This document shows, in pieces, positions 35,275 to 45,980 of a DNA stretch of 64,000 bases. A program made the position numbers and the translations under genes. Numbering within the stretch: position 1 is the stretch's first letter; each line of letters opens with the position of its first letter. Location of the stretch: contig JANVFP010000035.1 of NCBI GenBank assembly GCA_027919835.1, positions 186,001 to 250,000 of the forward strand. Reading direction: 5' to 3'. The notes under the pieces are model-generated. The model saw only the letters and a program-made list of their open reading frames with translations, searched no databases and was not told the DNA's origin. This DNA comes from Lentinula raphanica. Lineage: Eukaryota; Basidiomycota; Agaricomycetes; Agaricales; Omphalotaceae.

Positions 35275-36536
35275 GACATGAATGACAGGAAGTGAAAAGC
35301 CCACTTGACCCAGGGTATAGTTTTTCTCTGCGGTTCCCTTGATATTGTTGTATTCTATATTCACTCTATCTCCTGCCCCTACTCGAGGAGGCCAAGACAG
35401 AAACTCCAATGCACGAACCTCGACCATCACTACATTGGAACCTTCCCCTTGGAATTCGAAGCCAACGAGCATCTCAGACAGGGCATTTGCTCTTTGACCT
35501 GTTGAGATACTTGATTTTGGGCTCTGCCATTTGTCATCTGACTGGATCTTGGACAACACATGGTCAGGGAGAACACTCAATGGATTTCCTGTGTAAGAGA
35601 CACATGAGCACAAGTGAGTAACAACAAATTTTCTTGATTGAAGCTAATTATACACACCTGTGTCCATCAGTATGTCAATCCCTTTTCGACTTCCAGTCGG
35701 ACCAGTAGCTGAAGGTTCATTGCTCATATCAATCCATGCAAATTCTGTGCCATATTTTCGAATCCCAATTCTGAAAAGCTTGACAGTCCAAGAAAGGGGC
35801 CGCTTATTAGTATGCGAAACAGTCGGAATCCGAGGGCTAAAGTGAGTATCGGGGTTATCAGGTGCTTGAAAGGGAAACTGATGACCAAAGGAGATGACAC
35901 TGCGACTATAAACTCATCAGTACCATAAAAATGTTACATTGCAATGAAGAACTGGCATTGTTTCACTCTGATGGTTGTTCGAGTGTCCTGGATAGGCAAG
36001 CCGGATAATAAATGCAGAACACTGCGGGTACATATTCAGAATTAGTTATGGAGAACAATTCCGAATTTCAAATAAGATCCTACATCTTGATTTTGTCGGG
36101 CTACTCTCATTGAAGCAAGGAAGTTCTGAAATATTTCAACAAATAGTCAATAACATATCAAGACTGAGCAAGATTAAGAAACAAACTCTGCTGTTCTTGG
36201 TTTGTACATCCCCTCTGCAATAATTACCCATTAGCTATACTTGTAATTTCAGTGGTGGCATGAGTCTGAATAACTGACTGTCTGGGAGCAAGACCTATGT
36301 TTCCATGATATCCATCTGCTACAATTAGGGTATTGGCTGCAATAGCAAAATCAAAGGCATCATAAATTTTGAATCCTTTTCTTGAACGATCATGCTTTGC
36401 CCAGTCCCACCCATAAAGTGTAGCAGTTATTCCAGAATTAAGAGGTCCATTTTGGACTACTGTTTTCTAAATCAACATTGAGCATCAGTGTCAATTATGA
36501 AACTTACAAACATATCCAGTTCCTCCGTAACATAGG
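35245..36536 (-). pseudogene. Aspartyl-protease-like gene, 3' half (intact locus)
   Basis: Second half of the gene whose first half is at 41889-43071. It carries the pepsin-like segment ADGYHGNIGLAP and the second catalytic motif LMDTGNPLSVLPD (split by an intron at 35590-35656). The end, GQVGFSLPVIHV, runs into the AK terminal repeat, which adds YRKRELVAS and a stop at 35245. At its 5' side copia-1 begins directly after CCTAT (36532-36536, minus strand). With copia-1 removed the frame would read through SPSRLLCYGGTG. Two different elements have thus hit this gene. Confidence 0.7.
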
Positions 36537-36943
36537 TGTTGAATATATGCGGGTGAAGTCCTCAGACGAACCCTACCAAAAGGTCAGAGAACGCTGGTCG
36601 GACTCCTACGGCCGTACTTACAATGATTCGGACGATGCCTCTTCGAGGCTATACTCATACATATGGTTTCATAAATTTTCGTTGTTTCAACTTTTACTTC
36701 CGACTTTTCTCTTATACACAAATTCCCTCTTTTCGCACCTCAGTCGTTTACCACATCCTGTGGATCGTCTGAGGTGTGTATTCTCATATACTTTATATAT
36801 ATTGGACTATACTTACTGAGTACTTACAGTATCGTCGTACTTACTGTACTCCTTTCGTCAGGTAATGTACTCAGAATACGAGTCGTTTACCACATCCTGT
36901 GGATCGTCTGAGTATCGTCGTACTTACTGTACTCCTTTCGTCA
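36537..36943 (+). repeat. Copia-1 5' LTR
   Basis: 407 bp, TGTTGAATAT..TTTCGTCA. It contains a stem-loop CACCTCAG..CTGAGGTG enclosing CCACA-TCC-TGTGG, a second copy of the inner hairpin, and a duplicated block ending CTTTCGTCAGGT (36828-36863 and 36911-36946). Confidence 0.94.
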
Positions 36944-36963
36944 GGTTATGGGCCCCGCGCTTT
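36944..36963 (+). other. Primer binding site, initiator tRNA-Met anticodon type
   Basis: GGTTATGGGCCCCGCGC directly after the LTR is complementary to the anticodon-loop region (CCCATAACC) of a eukaryotic initiator tRNA-Met. Drosophila copia uses such an internal half-tRNA primer instead of the tRNA 3' end. Confidence 0.75.
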
Positions 36964-37057
36964 AGACCTGCACAAAAAATCGCGATCAACAGGAAATAGA
37001 AGACTCACAGAACTTACATACCCGAAAAGAGTTGGAAAAATAAGTGGTTAAGCCACG

Positions 37058-40000
37058 ATGACTTCCACGACCTCGAGCAGCTATACTTCGATACAGTATC
37101 TCCCTGAAGATCAACGCTTCAATGGGGAGAACTTTGTATCTTTCAAAGACATAATGCTTCCCACAGGTCGACTCCGAGGCCTTGACCTATACTGGGAAGG
37201 GCGGGTTACCAATCCTCATAACACTCCTTCACCATACACGACACTTACTGTACCGACTGCTGTCAACGATCCTAATCCGACTCCGCTTGAATACGACCTA
37301 CGAGAATCTGTCGCGTATCTAACTCTATGGTCGAATATCAAAAATCCGGATGGATTAGGTATTCCCCGAGGACTTAACTCACACGAGCTTTGGGAATACC
37401 TAAAGACTGAGTTCGTGCATGTCGCGACAATTGCGAGACAGCGGAAGGAAGATAACCTTCGTGCGTGTAGGTATCCCGAAGAAGGGATGAAGGTAGCGGG
37501 GGAAGGAGGCTATGCCGAAAAAATGCGACTTCTCCTGAAAGAAGCAAAAGATTCAGGAGCAAGTATAACAAACGAACAATTCATTACCATATTCCTCGAC
37601 TCCTTTCCTCGTAATCCGGTGTGGGCTGTATACACGGGGTCGCTCATGAGCGAACGGAACTTTAACACCATCGTATCCCGTTTGGACGAGTACTACATGC
37701 ACATAGGAGGGGGAGCGAATGCCCAATCGTCGAGTGTGTTTGCCCCCGACAAGGTGACTGCTCTCCAAGCGGAAGTGGCTGAGCTGAAGGCGTTGATCGC
37801 CCAAGGACAGTCCCGAGGTAACGCGGGATCGAGCGGGAAGGGGCCGGCGAATCCAGATCTGGTGTGTACCAATACCAATTGTCGTGGGAGAGGTCATACA
37901 ATCGAAAACTGTTGGAAACTGGGTGGGGGAAAACAAGGGCAGTACCCGAAATGGTGGAAGGGGAAGAGGGATGCGCCACTCCTGAACACTCCAGTTGCCA
38001 ACCAAGCCAACACTCCCGAAACGATCGCACCGGGTAGCCACTATGCTCTCACAACCGTCGTACATACTGCACTCAACGTTCGAGCGCCGGGACCAATCAG
38101 GACGTTTGCCGACACAGGAGCGTCAGCGCACTTCTTTCGCGACCGCGAATCGTTCAAGACCTATACGCCGAAGACAGGGTCGACCGGAAATTCTTCTAAA
38201 GAAGGTGTAAACTTCCCAATCATCGGAGTAGGAGACGTAGAGATTCGAGTTGTCTACAAAAATGTTGCTCACCTCCTCACGTTCCGCAATGTCCTCCATG
38301 CCCCTGATATCGCCTCTAATCTCATATCAGTTGGAGCATTAGACAAGTTGAAATGGAAGGTTGTTATCGGCGATGGGAGGATGGTCTTTCACGAGCCAAA
38401 CGGGTCTGCGGTCTTCGAAGGGAGATTAGCAAATGGTCTATATCTGATCGAAGGATCCCTCACCTGCAACGTTCCGACTGCTCTTGCCGCTCGATCCTTG
38501 TACTCTCCTGGAGACATAAAGCTCTGGCACCGACGATTCGCACATGCGGGGATACATCGTATCTCAAATGCCTCTACCCTTGTCGATGGTCTTGAAATAA
38601 CTGCCCAAAGTCGAGACACTTGCGAAGACTGTATCCTTGGGAATCACCGACGACGACCATTCGACGGGGAACGTGGAAATGAGGTGCACCCCCTTGAGCG
38701 AGTATACCTGGACATATTCGGCCCCACTCGTGTGAAGTCAGTAGGAGGAGCAAGTTACGCGATGATTCTTGTAGATGGTGCCACATCGAAAAAGAAAGGG
38801 TACTATCTTTCGAATCGAACGGCCCTAACGACTCTAGAGCAAGTAGAAGAATATCGCCTAACCTCCGAGAGACAAACCGGCTTCAAGCTCAAGGTGATTC
38901 GTACCGATAACGCCCCCGAATTCCGCTCGCATGTGTGGTCTGAATGGTTTAAGAAACACGGGATCATCCACGAGTACACAGCGGCCTACTCGTCAGCATC
39001 GAATGGCGTTGCTGAACGTGCTATCGGGGTGCTCATTGGTAACGTGAGGGTGATGCTGATAGAGGGCCGTTTAGGACCAGAGTGGTGGGCTGAGGCGTGT
39101 GACGCTGGAATCTACGTTGGCAACTTCCTACCATCCTCCAGACACCCAAACAAGATCCCTGAGGTAGAATGGACCAAAAAATCCCAAGATGTGTCCCATC
39201 TCAGAGTCTGGGGATGTTCCTGCTACTGCCATATCCCGGAGGAGAAGGGTGGAAGTAAAATCGACCCGAGATCGATAAAGTGCCAGTTAGTTGGTTTCGA
39301 GGGACCCGGGCTATACAGGTGTAAAGTACTTGAATCCACCGAGGTTATCCGATCACGAGACGTTGTCTTCGATGAAGGTGTGGGCCGTTGGACGTCTGAC
39401 GCTGAGGGGGAGAGAGAAGAGACAGATGGGGACTTTATCAACTACCCAGCGTCAACCAACGCCCACTTAGATCAGCCAGTCACGCCACACACTCTCGAAA
39501 CGGACCGATCCGAGGAATCATCGGCTAACGAACCGGCCATTGATAATCAGATTCAAATTCCAAAGACACCAGTTCGAACACAGGACATGCCAATCCCTGC
39601 AGCACCTCGACGTAAACGAACCAAAAACCCACCTTCGGAACCGACCAGATGATCTACGCGAATTCGAGAAATGTCAAAACCCATGAAGGAGTCACAGGCA
39701 TTCCAAGAGGAGGAGAAAGAAGCGGAGAAGAGAGGTGAAGAGTGGGCTGGAGATTGGGAGTTAGGAGAAGTACCGATACTGCCAGATGATGAAGAAACAG
39801 CCTTTATCGCCCAAGACGAACCCCTTGCCAAGGAACCAACCAACAAATGGGCTCCGTTATCCTACGCAGAAGCAATGACTCGAGAAGATCTATGGGGACC
39901 GGCTCTAGATAAAGAAATCAACCGACTCGACGACCGAAAAGCCTTCACTCCTGTACCAAGAGAAGACTGGATGAAGTTAATTGGTACACGCCTCGTCTTC

Positions 40001-41452
40001 GACGTCGTCACTAACGAGGATGGACTAGTTGTGAAGCGTCGAGTTCGACTAGTTGCACAAGGTCATACCCAAAAACAAGGAGTCCATTACTTCGATTCCT
40101 TCTCAATGACAGTTCGATATGAATCCGTACGCTTCGTTATCGCCATAGCAGCATTCTTCGGACTCAACCTTTGGGCTGGTGACTTCGCCGCAGCATACCT
40201 GAATGCTAAACCCCAAACGACTAACTACCTACGAATTCCTGATGGATACCAAGGTCATTACGGGTTACGAGATGGTCGAGAAACGGTACTCCAGCAGAAC
40301 ATCAACCTTTACGGGACTAAGGATGCTGGAAACAACTGGTACAGACTACTCGATAAAACCTTCAGGGATCTCAACCACCAATCCATATCGGCAGACCCGT
40401 GCGTTCGATTCCGGGATACAGAAGTTGGCAAGACCATTACGACGACGTACACGGATGATGTTATGGGAGCCTCCACTACCGACGAAGATGCGGAAATAGT
40501 CCAGCAGGAATTAGGAAGTCGATTCGAGTTTCGAAGAGATGGTCGACCCGGGGTGAGCTTGGGGATTGTACTTGAGTACCACGATTCGGGGAGCATTTCA
40601 ATCCACCAACGTCCCCTCATAGAGAGTACATTGGAGAGATTCGAGATGATTGGATGCTCTCCCAAGTACACTCCGCTACCACCTGGACTGGACCTATCGG
40701 AAAGCCAACCACTCCCTATATCCCCGAAAGACCAACACTTCATGTCAGACAAGGATTATATGGGTCTGATTGGATGCTTGAACCATATTTCTCAGGGAAC
40801 TCGACCCGATATCGCATATGCAGTCTCCCTCCTTCAACGGTATGCATCCGATCCTCGTCCCCTTCATTGGTCTTCCGGACAGCACATCCTTGCGTACCTT
40901 AGTGCGACCTCCCATTATAAACTCACGTACAAAACCCGGCGCGATATGGATTCCGAGTCCGACGACGTTCCCCTCAAGGGATACTGTGACGCATCCCATG
41001 CCGATATCCAGGATGAGAATCTTACAGCTACTCGAAAGTCCACGATGGGTTATGTGTTCATGGTTGCCGGTGCGGCGGTCTCCTGGAGTTCGAAGAAACA
41101 AAATGTCGTCGCATTATCTACTACCGAGGCGGAGTACGTAGCGATGGTCCACGCCGGAAAACAAGCTAAGTGGATGGTCAACTTTCTAAAGGGAATTCAT
41201 CGGAAAGTCGACGGGATCCCTGAGATCGCGGTCGACAACCAGAGCTCCCTCTCCCTTACGAAGACTACTACACACCATGCTCGTACCAAGCACTTCGACA
41301 CCAACTGGGCATGGATACGCGATGTAGTCCGAGAGGGAGAACTTGAATTCTACTATGTCCCTTCCGAGGACAACGTTGCCGATCTCTTCACCAAACCTTT
41401 ATCTCGAGGGCTAGTGGAGAAGTTCAGTGGATTGATGGGTCTGGTCGAATAG
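37058..41452 (+). CDS. Copia-1 gag-pol polyprotein (one in-frame TGA)
   Basis: One frame of 1464 codons, interrupted by TGA at 39650-39652. Order: gag; zinc knuckle CX4CX4HX4C (CTNTNC..GH..ENC, about 37866); aspartic protease FADTGAS (about 38110); integrase zinc domain (HRRFAHAG..DTCEDC); integrase core with Asp in YLDIFGP, Asp in RTDNAPEF and Glu in NGVAERAI; spacer with the stop; reverse transcriptase with YTDD (about 40452); RNase H (YCDASHAD, STTEAEYVA, ADLFTKPLS). The stop lies between integrase and RT where the residue would be expected to be Arg (CGA to TGA). Unless it is read through, the element cannot make RT from the full frame; an ATG follows at 39671. Confidence 0.93.
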
Positions 41453-41481
41453 GAAAGATGGGCCTCGGACTTCAGGGGGAG

Positions 41482-41888
41482 TGTTGAATATATGCGGGTG
41501 AAGTCCTCAGACGAACCCTACCAAAAGGTCAGAGAACGCTGGTCGGACTCCTACGGCCGTACTTACAATGATTCGGACGATGCCTCTTCGAGGCTATACT
41601 CATACATATGGTTTCATAAATTTTCGTTGTTTCAACTTTTACTTCCGACTTTTCTCTTATACACAAATTCCCTCTTTTCGCACCTCAGTCGTTTACCACA
41701 TCCTGTGGATCGTCTGAGGTGTGTATTCTCATATACTTTATATATATTGGACTATACTTACTGAGTACTTACAGTATCGTCGTACTTACTGTACTCCTTT
41801 CGTCAGGTAATGTACTCAGAATACGAGTCGTTTACCACATCCTGTGGATCGTCTGAGTATCGTCGTACTTACTGTACTCCTTTCGTCA
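41482..41888 (+). repeat. Copia-1 3' LTR
   Basis: 407 bp, read as identical to the 5' LTR. It is preceded by the purine tract TCAGGGGGAG and followed by the target duplication ATAGG. Confidence 0.94.
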
Positions 41889-43071
41889 ATAGGAGTCTGC
41901 TTGGACTATTTGCAAGTCCAAGCGGAGCTTGAACTGACAAAGGCCATGGAACAACCCCAGGTCTAAAATTTTCAGGCCACTGATCTGTAGTCTGAGCTTT
42001 CTCTACAGTGCCCCCTGATTGGTCAACTTCTTTGTCCACAGCAATTATGTTTTTAAAGCCATGAGTATACAACCAGCTATCATGAAATTTGTCAGGGTAG
42101 TGCTTGCAACTCTTCAAACAGTTCAAGATATATACCTATGTGCATCTCCTTAATTTGAGATATGTATTTTGCCATTATGATTGTCATCACCATCCATAAA
42201 TATAAAACTTACCTGTGTCCACAGGAAGGCTGTATGTTAATTCATTGAGACCATTAGTTCTGTCATCAATATTCTGCCATCACTGATGAAAATTTCTGCC
42301 TGAGTGTATATAAATCAAATTTTACTCACAACATCAAGATAGTAATATATTTCTGCACATCATGATTATTCAGTAACCAATTCCTGACACCTGAAAACAT
42401 ATACAATTAAACTTACTGCGTGCATTTGCAGATACTACATGTGGACTATCAATTTCTTGCAATGGTAGCAGAGAATTTACATCGCTATTTGTGATATATT
42501 GTGTCATTGATGATGGAGTTTCATTATATTTTGTATTGTTTGGCCCTGCCATTCTGGATCCTTGCATATAGGATGGGTAGTTGAACTTGGACCTATTGCT
42601 GTTACCAGCACTGCTGTATAATTGTTGACTTATTGTTATAGGTGAAGGATTGAACTGTTGAATGGGCTCAGCACTTCATTGTTTGAGATATAATAAGATG
42701 ACTGATATACTCTGGAACTTTGCATCATACTAAATGCATTGGGTATGTTCTGCTCAGGAACTGTAGGAGGGTTCCTAAGCAAATGAAGGGTATCTTGATA
42801 AGCCTTCATTGCATTTTCTCCCTTTACAAATTTGAATAGATATTGTTTGCCTCCAATACTGCTGGGTGCAATATAATATCCATGAGGTGCTTTGTTATAC
42901 AATGTAACCTTCTTGCGAAGGACAGTGGTCTATGAAATAAGATAAGTGACCAGTGAATGGTTTAGCTTGCTAGAAAGAACAACATACAATCTCAGCATAT
43001 TCATATCCAGCATTTGGTGATTCTAGAATCAAGATTTGGGGTTTCTCAATACTGCTTGATACAGATGACAT
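41889..43071 (-). pseudogene. Aspartyl-protease-like gene, 5' half
   Basis: Starts at ATG 43071 (MSSVSSSIEKPQ); exon 1 ends at 42988, exon 2 begins at 42929. An unusual Asn/Ser/Gln-rich region follows, then the first catalytic-type motif LTYSLPVDTG near 42210, which pairs with the DTG of the 3' half. This places the protein in the pepsin-like (A1) group, though the 150-residue N-terminal extension is atypical and no signal peptide is seen. Around 42640-42660 the frame shifts between two good stretches, meaning either an unseen intron or a one-base defect. Copia-1 then interrupts the coding sequence at 41888. Confidence 0.6.
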
Positions 43072-43132
43072 GATGAAATATTGCGGTAGAGTTTAGAGCA
43101 AGGGTTAACAGAAAGATCAACTCTGCTGGTTC

Positions 43133-43142
43133 AATTTATAGA
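43133..43142 (-). promoter_or_regulatory. TATA-like box of the protease-like gene
   Basis: On the minus strand CTATAAATTG lies about 64 bp upstream of the ATG at 43071, a usual distance for a fungal TATA box when the 5' leader is short. Positional evidence only. Confidence 0.35.
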
Positions 43143-43548
43143 TAGTGAGCAGTTGGCATATGAGTCTCGATTGGGATAGCTTAAAGGACAGAGCCTCTCA
43201 ATCATATGGGAGATAAAAATGATTCCACTAATACCAATGAAGCTCCCATGTTCTCAACTTCTCAATATAAATAACCCACAAATAGACATGAGGTTTCCAA
43301 AAATCAATGGGGAAATAAGGAATTTGTAGTTCCGCCTTACAGATGTAATGAACTGAATTATTCTGAATGTTTTTGCAGTTCAGAAAAACTTCTCTTGTCA
43401 TTGCAGGTCTCAACTACCTTGCACTGGTGACTGCAGCACATGTGCAAATATCTAATAAGTATTATGTTTCCCTTCAGCAATAGATACACCCTAACTCGTG
43501 TTGATCACAATCAATGACAATTACATCTGACCCTTGCCACAAGGTCAG

Positions 43549-44040
43549 TTGTAGGTCTTCTTCTCACCAAGTTCATATAGATTGAATTTATTCCCTTTGT
43601 GTCTGAGCTTCAATCTGTGAATTCTATATTACCACATTGTTTAGTGTTTTGTGTGTATTCTTTCGGAGGCTTTAACAGATAACACCAGAGTGCGCAATTG
43701 GCTACAATTTGTGTAACAAAGGTCATGAGTCCATAGTATGACATTCTGAACACATAGTTTTACCTGCCTGCCTGGTGTCATGGTCCTGTATCAGTTGTGG
43801 GTCCTCTTCTCACCAAGTTCATGTAAATTGAATGGATTCCCTTGTCTGAGCTTCAATCTGCAAATTCTATATTTCCACATTGTTCAGTGTTTTGTGTGTG
43901 GTCTTTCGGAGGCTTTAACAGATAAGTAATGCCAGAGTATGCAATTGGCTAGAATTCATGGAACAAGGGTTATGAGTCCATAGTATGGCATTCAGGACAA
44001 ATAGTTTTACCTGCCTGCCTGGTGTCATGGTCCTGAATCT
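43549..44040. repeat. Diverged direct duplication, 2 x about 245 bp
   Basis: Two adjacent units (43549-43793 and 43794-44040) share long blocks such as CTTCTCACCAAGTTCAT, TTTCGGAGGCTTTAACAG and CCTGCCTGGTGTCATGG, with scattered substitutions and small indels. Not coding. Origin unknown. Confidence 0.8.
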
Positions 44041-44964
44041 ATTCTTTGCCCAATCTACTATCTAGAACTTATGCAATCATTCAAGCCTCAGATGGTCCAT
44101 TTGGGGTCCACACAACTCATCTGGCAACTGAATTAAGATATCGTGAGCATGATTGCACTGCTTCCAAGGGTAAGGGAGTGCAAATGGTAGCTAAAATGTG
44201 CACCGGAGTTTGAGAATGACAGATACTATGTAGTCAATAAACCAGTTGCCAACGCGATCGTGGTGTCTTGAACCTGTAGCTGCACAATCCTGCACTTTTT
44301 GTAGAAGTTTGCGTGCATTAGGATGAACATGAGTTTTTATGAACAATTACTTGTATGTCTGAACACTGGAGGTAGACGAGTTAACTGTAGCGGGTTCCTG
44401 AGTCGTATCATGATATCAAGCTCACACAGTTCTGGCTGGAGGAAAAGGCTGGAGCTCGACGCACGAATATTTCAGCGAAGATGTCCGATGAAAACTGAGT
44501 CTAACAATGACTACCGTCCCTCCGAATGCAACTCGTCTTGATCAGAGATCAACTGATACCAGCCATATTCTGTACCACGGGCTTTCGCAATTCGCAATCT
44601 CGAGTTTCTATCGACCCATCCCTTCATTTGTCCTACCGGCGAACTGTTACCAGCTTGAGAGGAAGAAAGGCATGTAGAGGAAGGTTCTTACGCACGGGGA
44701 GTATTGTATCCAACTAGAGAATTGGAGTCGTAGAAGATTGTATGGACCTGATTTTGAACATTGAATATTGAATATTGTTATCGAGCATTCAAGAAGACAG
44801 GGTTCGTTGTTGACAACGTTGAAGATTGAGAGCAAATTCGGAGTTTCAACGTTCAACCGGCACAAAAGCCGAACTTTATGACCACCACGGTCCACCACCT
44901 GAGATTCCAACGCGACTCACGAAATAGCAGTCTCTCTGACACTATTCAATTTTCCCGGTGGTAC

Positions 44965-45390
44965 TGTTACGATTGGACGTGGATCGCAGAAGTCTTCGCG
45001 TGCAAAGTACGTCAACACTTCCAACCATGCACTAGCACCAAGCTCCGTTCGTGATGTGGTCGATGAGAACCTCCAGCGGCTGCTAGTCCGAAACATTACG
45101 AGGACGGCAGATGTTTCAGCATCGGTCAAACAAATGACTGTGACTCGTATCTGATGCCGTGGTCATTGAAGTGTCCAGACTGAGAAGATTCGCTAGTCGT
45201 CGTCTATAGAGATACGCGATAAGTCGTCAACCTGACAGTACAAGTTCAAGAGTGATGAATATACGTAACGACTTAAATACCCAAAAGGAGAGACATAAAT
45301 AAACCAATACACCGATTCAACCCATTACCAGTCACGCTACCGCGTATCCATCGTCGTATCGTCGCCACGCCATCTACCAAAATCCTAACA
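44965..45390 (-). repeat. Copia-2 3' LTR (proposed limits)
   Basis: On the minus strand a purine tract CAGGGGGAG is followed by TGTTAGGATT (LTR start at 45390). A matching end, AATCGTAACA, is found at 44965; start and end are inverted copies differing at one of ten bases, giving a 426-bp LTR. A TATA-like TATTTAAG lies inside. The partner LTR is outside the window, so the end is a proposal. Confidence 0.6.
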
Positions 45391-45687
45391 CTCCCCCTGG
45401 CGACGATACCACCAGTCAAGCCCCAAGGCCCGAACAAAACGTTGATGTAACTCCTTCGATAGAGACTTTGTCATGAGATCCGCAACGTTGTCCTCAGAAG
45501 CCACCGGATATATCTCGACCTTCTTGTCCTCGACTTCGTCGCGAATAAAATGATACCAGACATCGATTGCCTTTGAAGTTCCGTGCTCGCGAGTCGTTTC
45601 CGAAAGACTTATGGCACCTAAGCTGTCGCTAAGAATATGCATAGGTGTCCTACCGCCAAGCTCGACTTCTGATAGCCAACTATTCAG
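45385..45687 (-). pseudogene. Copia-2 pol, 3' end (RNase H C-terminus)
   Basis: Continues the RNase H domain broken at 63107: NSWLSEVELGG, then SDSLGAISL, then the typical copia ending EDNVADLMTKSLSKELH. It stops with TAG at the LTR edge. Together with 63107-64000 it forms one pol gene interrupted by the KDZ element; the overlap is the duplicated ACTATTCAG (plus strand) at 45679-45687. Confidence 0.9.
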
Positions 45688-45887
45688 CTGATACTGTAAA
45701 CCTTTTGTAAAAAGACCCGATGAGTTATCGGGGAGCTTTTGAAAATATCTGTGACAACAAGGTGAGGCTCCGGGGGTTCATCCGGGTGGCGGGCATGGGT
45801 CATTTAAGCGCTCAAACGCCCGGAGAGCGCCCAGGCCATCAAATGGCTGCTTTCTCGGCTTTCTCGGCACAACAGTACTTCCAGAAT
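45688..45887 (+). repeat. KDZ terminal inverted repeat, left
   Basis: 200 bp, nearly identical to the reverse complement of 62903-63106 from GATACTGTA inward to TTCCAGAAT. The outermost few bases differ (CT here, TTCACAG-type at the other end). Confidence 0.92.
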
Positions 45888-45980
45888 AACCTGGGGCGGG
45901 GCCTTTTGCAAAAATACACGATAATACAAATGCATTGAAGATACATCAAAATACACTGTATTAGTACACTATGAGGAGGT

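Larger units (their letters stand above)
36537..41888 (+). mobile_element. Copia-1, complete Ty1/copia LTR retrotransposon
   Basis: 5352 bp with two 407-bp LTRs that I read as identical, 5-bp duplication ATAGG (36532-36536 and 41889-41893), primer site, one gag-pol reading frame and a purine tract (about 41471-41481). Domain order protease-integrase-RT-RNase H is that of Ty1/copia. Identical LTRs mean a recent insertion. The single in-frame TGA at 39650 is the only visible defect. Confidence 0.95.
43072..44964. other. Non-coding stretch between protease-like gene and Copia-2 LTR
   Basis: About 1.9 kb with only short unrecognised frames (for example 44323-44541 + and 44647-44910 -). It holds a diverged tandem duplication (43549-44040) and, near 44755-44860, several copies of the short word TTGAA..ATTG/GTTGA. 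No RNA gene was recognised. Confidence 0.5.

Noticed and set aside
36741..36780. Hammerhead-type ribozyme in the LTR hairpin
   Set aside because: The stem-loop lacks the CTGATGA and GAAA core needed for a hammerhead; only a plain hairpin is supported.
36478..36819. 113-codon frame in the copia LTR (also at 3782, 19030 and 41492)
   Set aside because: Lies inside the LTR, crosses its boundary into protease-gene sequence, and has no recognisable domain.
37553..38065. 170-codon frame antisense to gag (also at 2536 and 17821)
   Set aside because: Complement of the gag/protease coding region; codon-by-codon shadow with no domain.
44917..45129. 70-codon minus-strand frame near the Copia-2 LTR
   Set aside because: It overlaps the end proposed for the LTR and matches nothing known.
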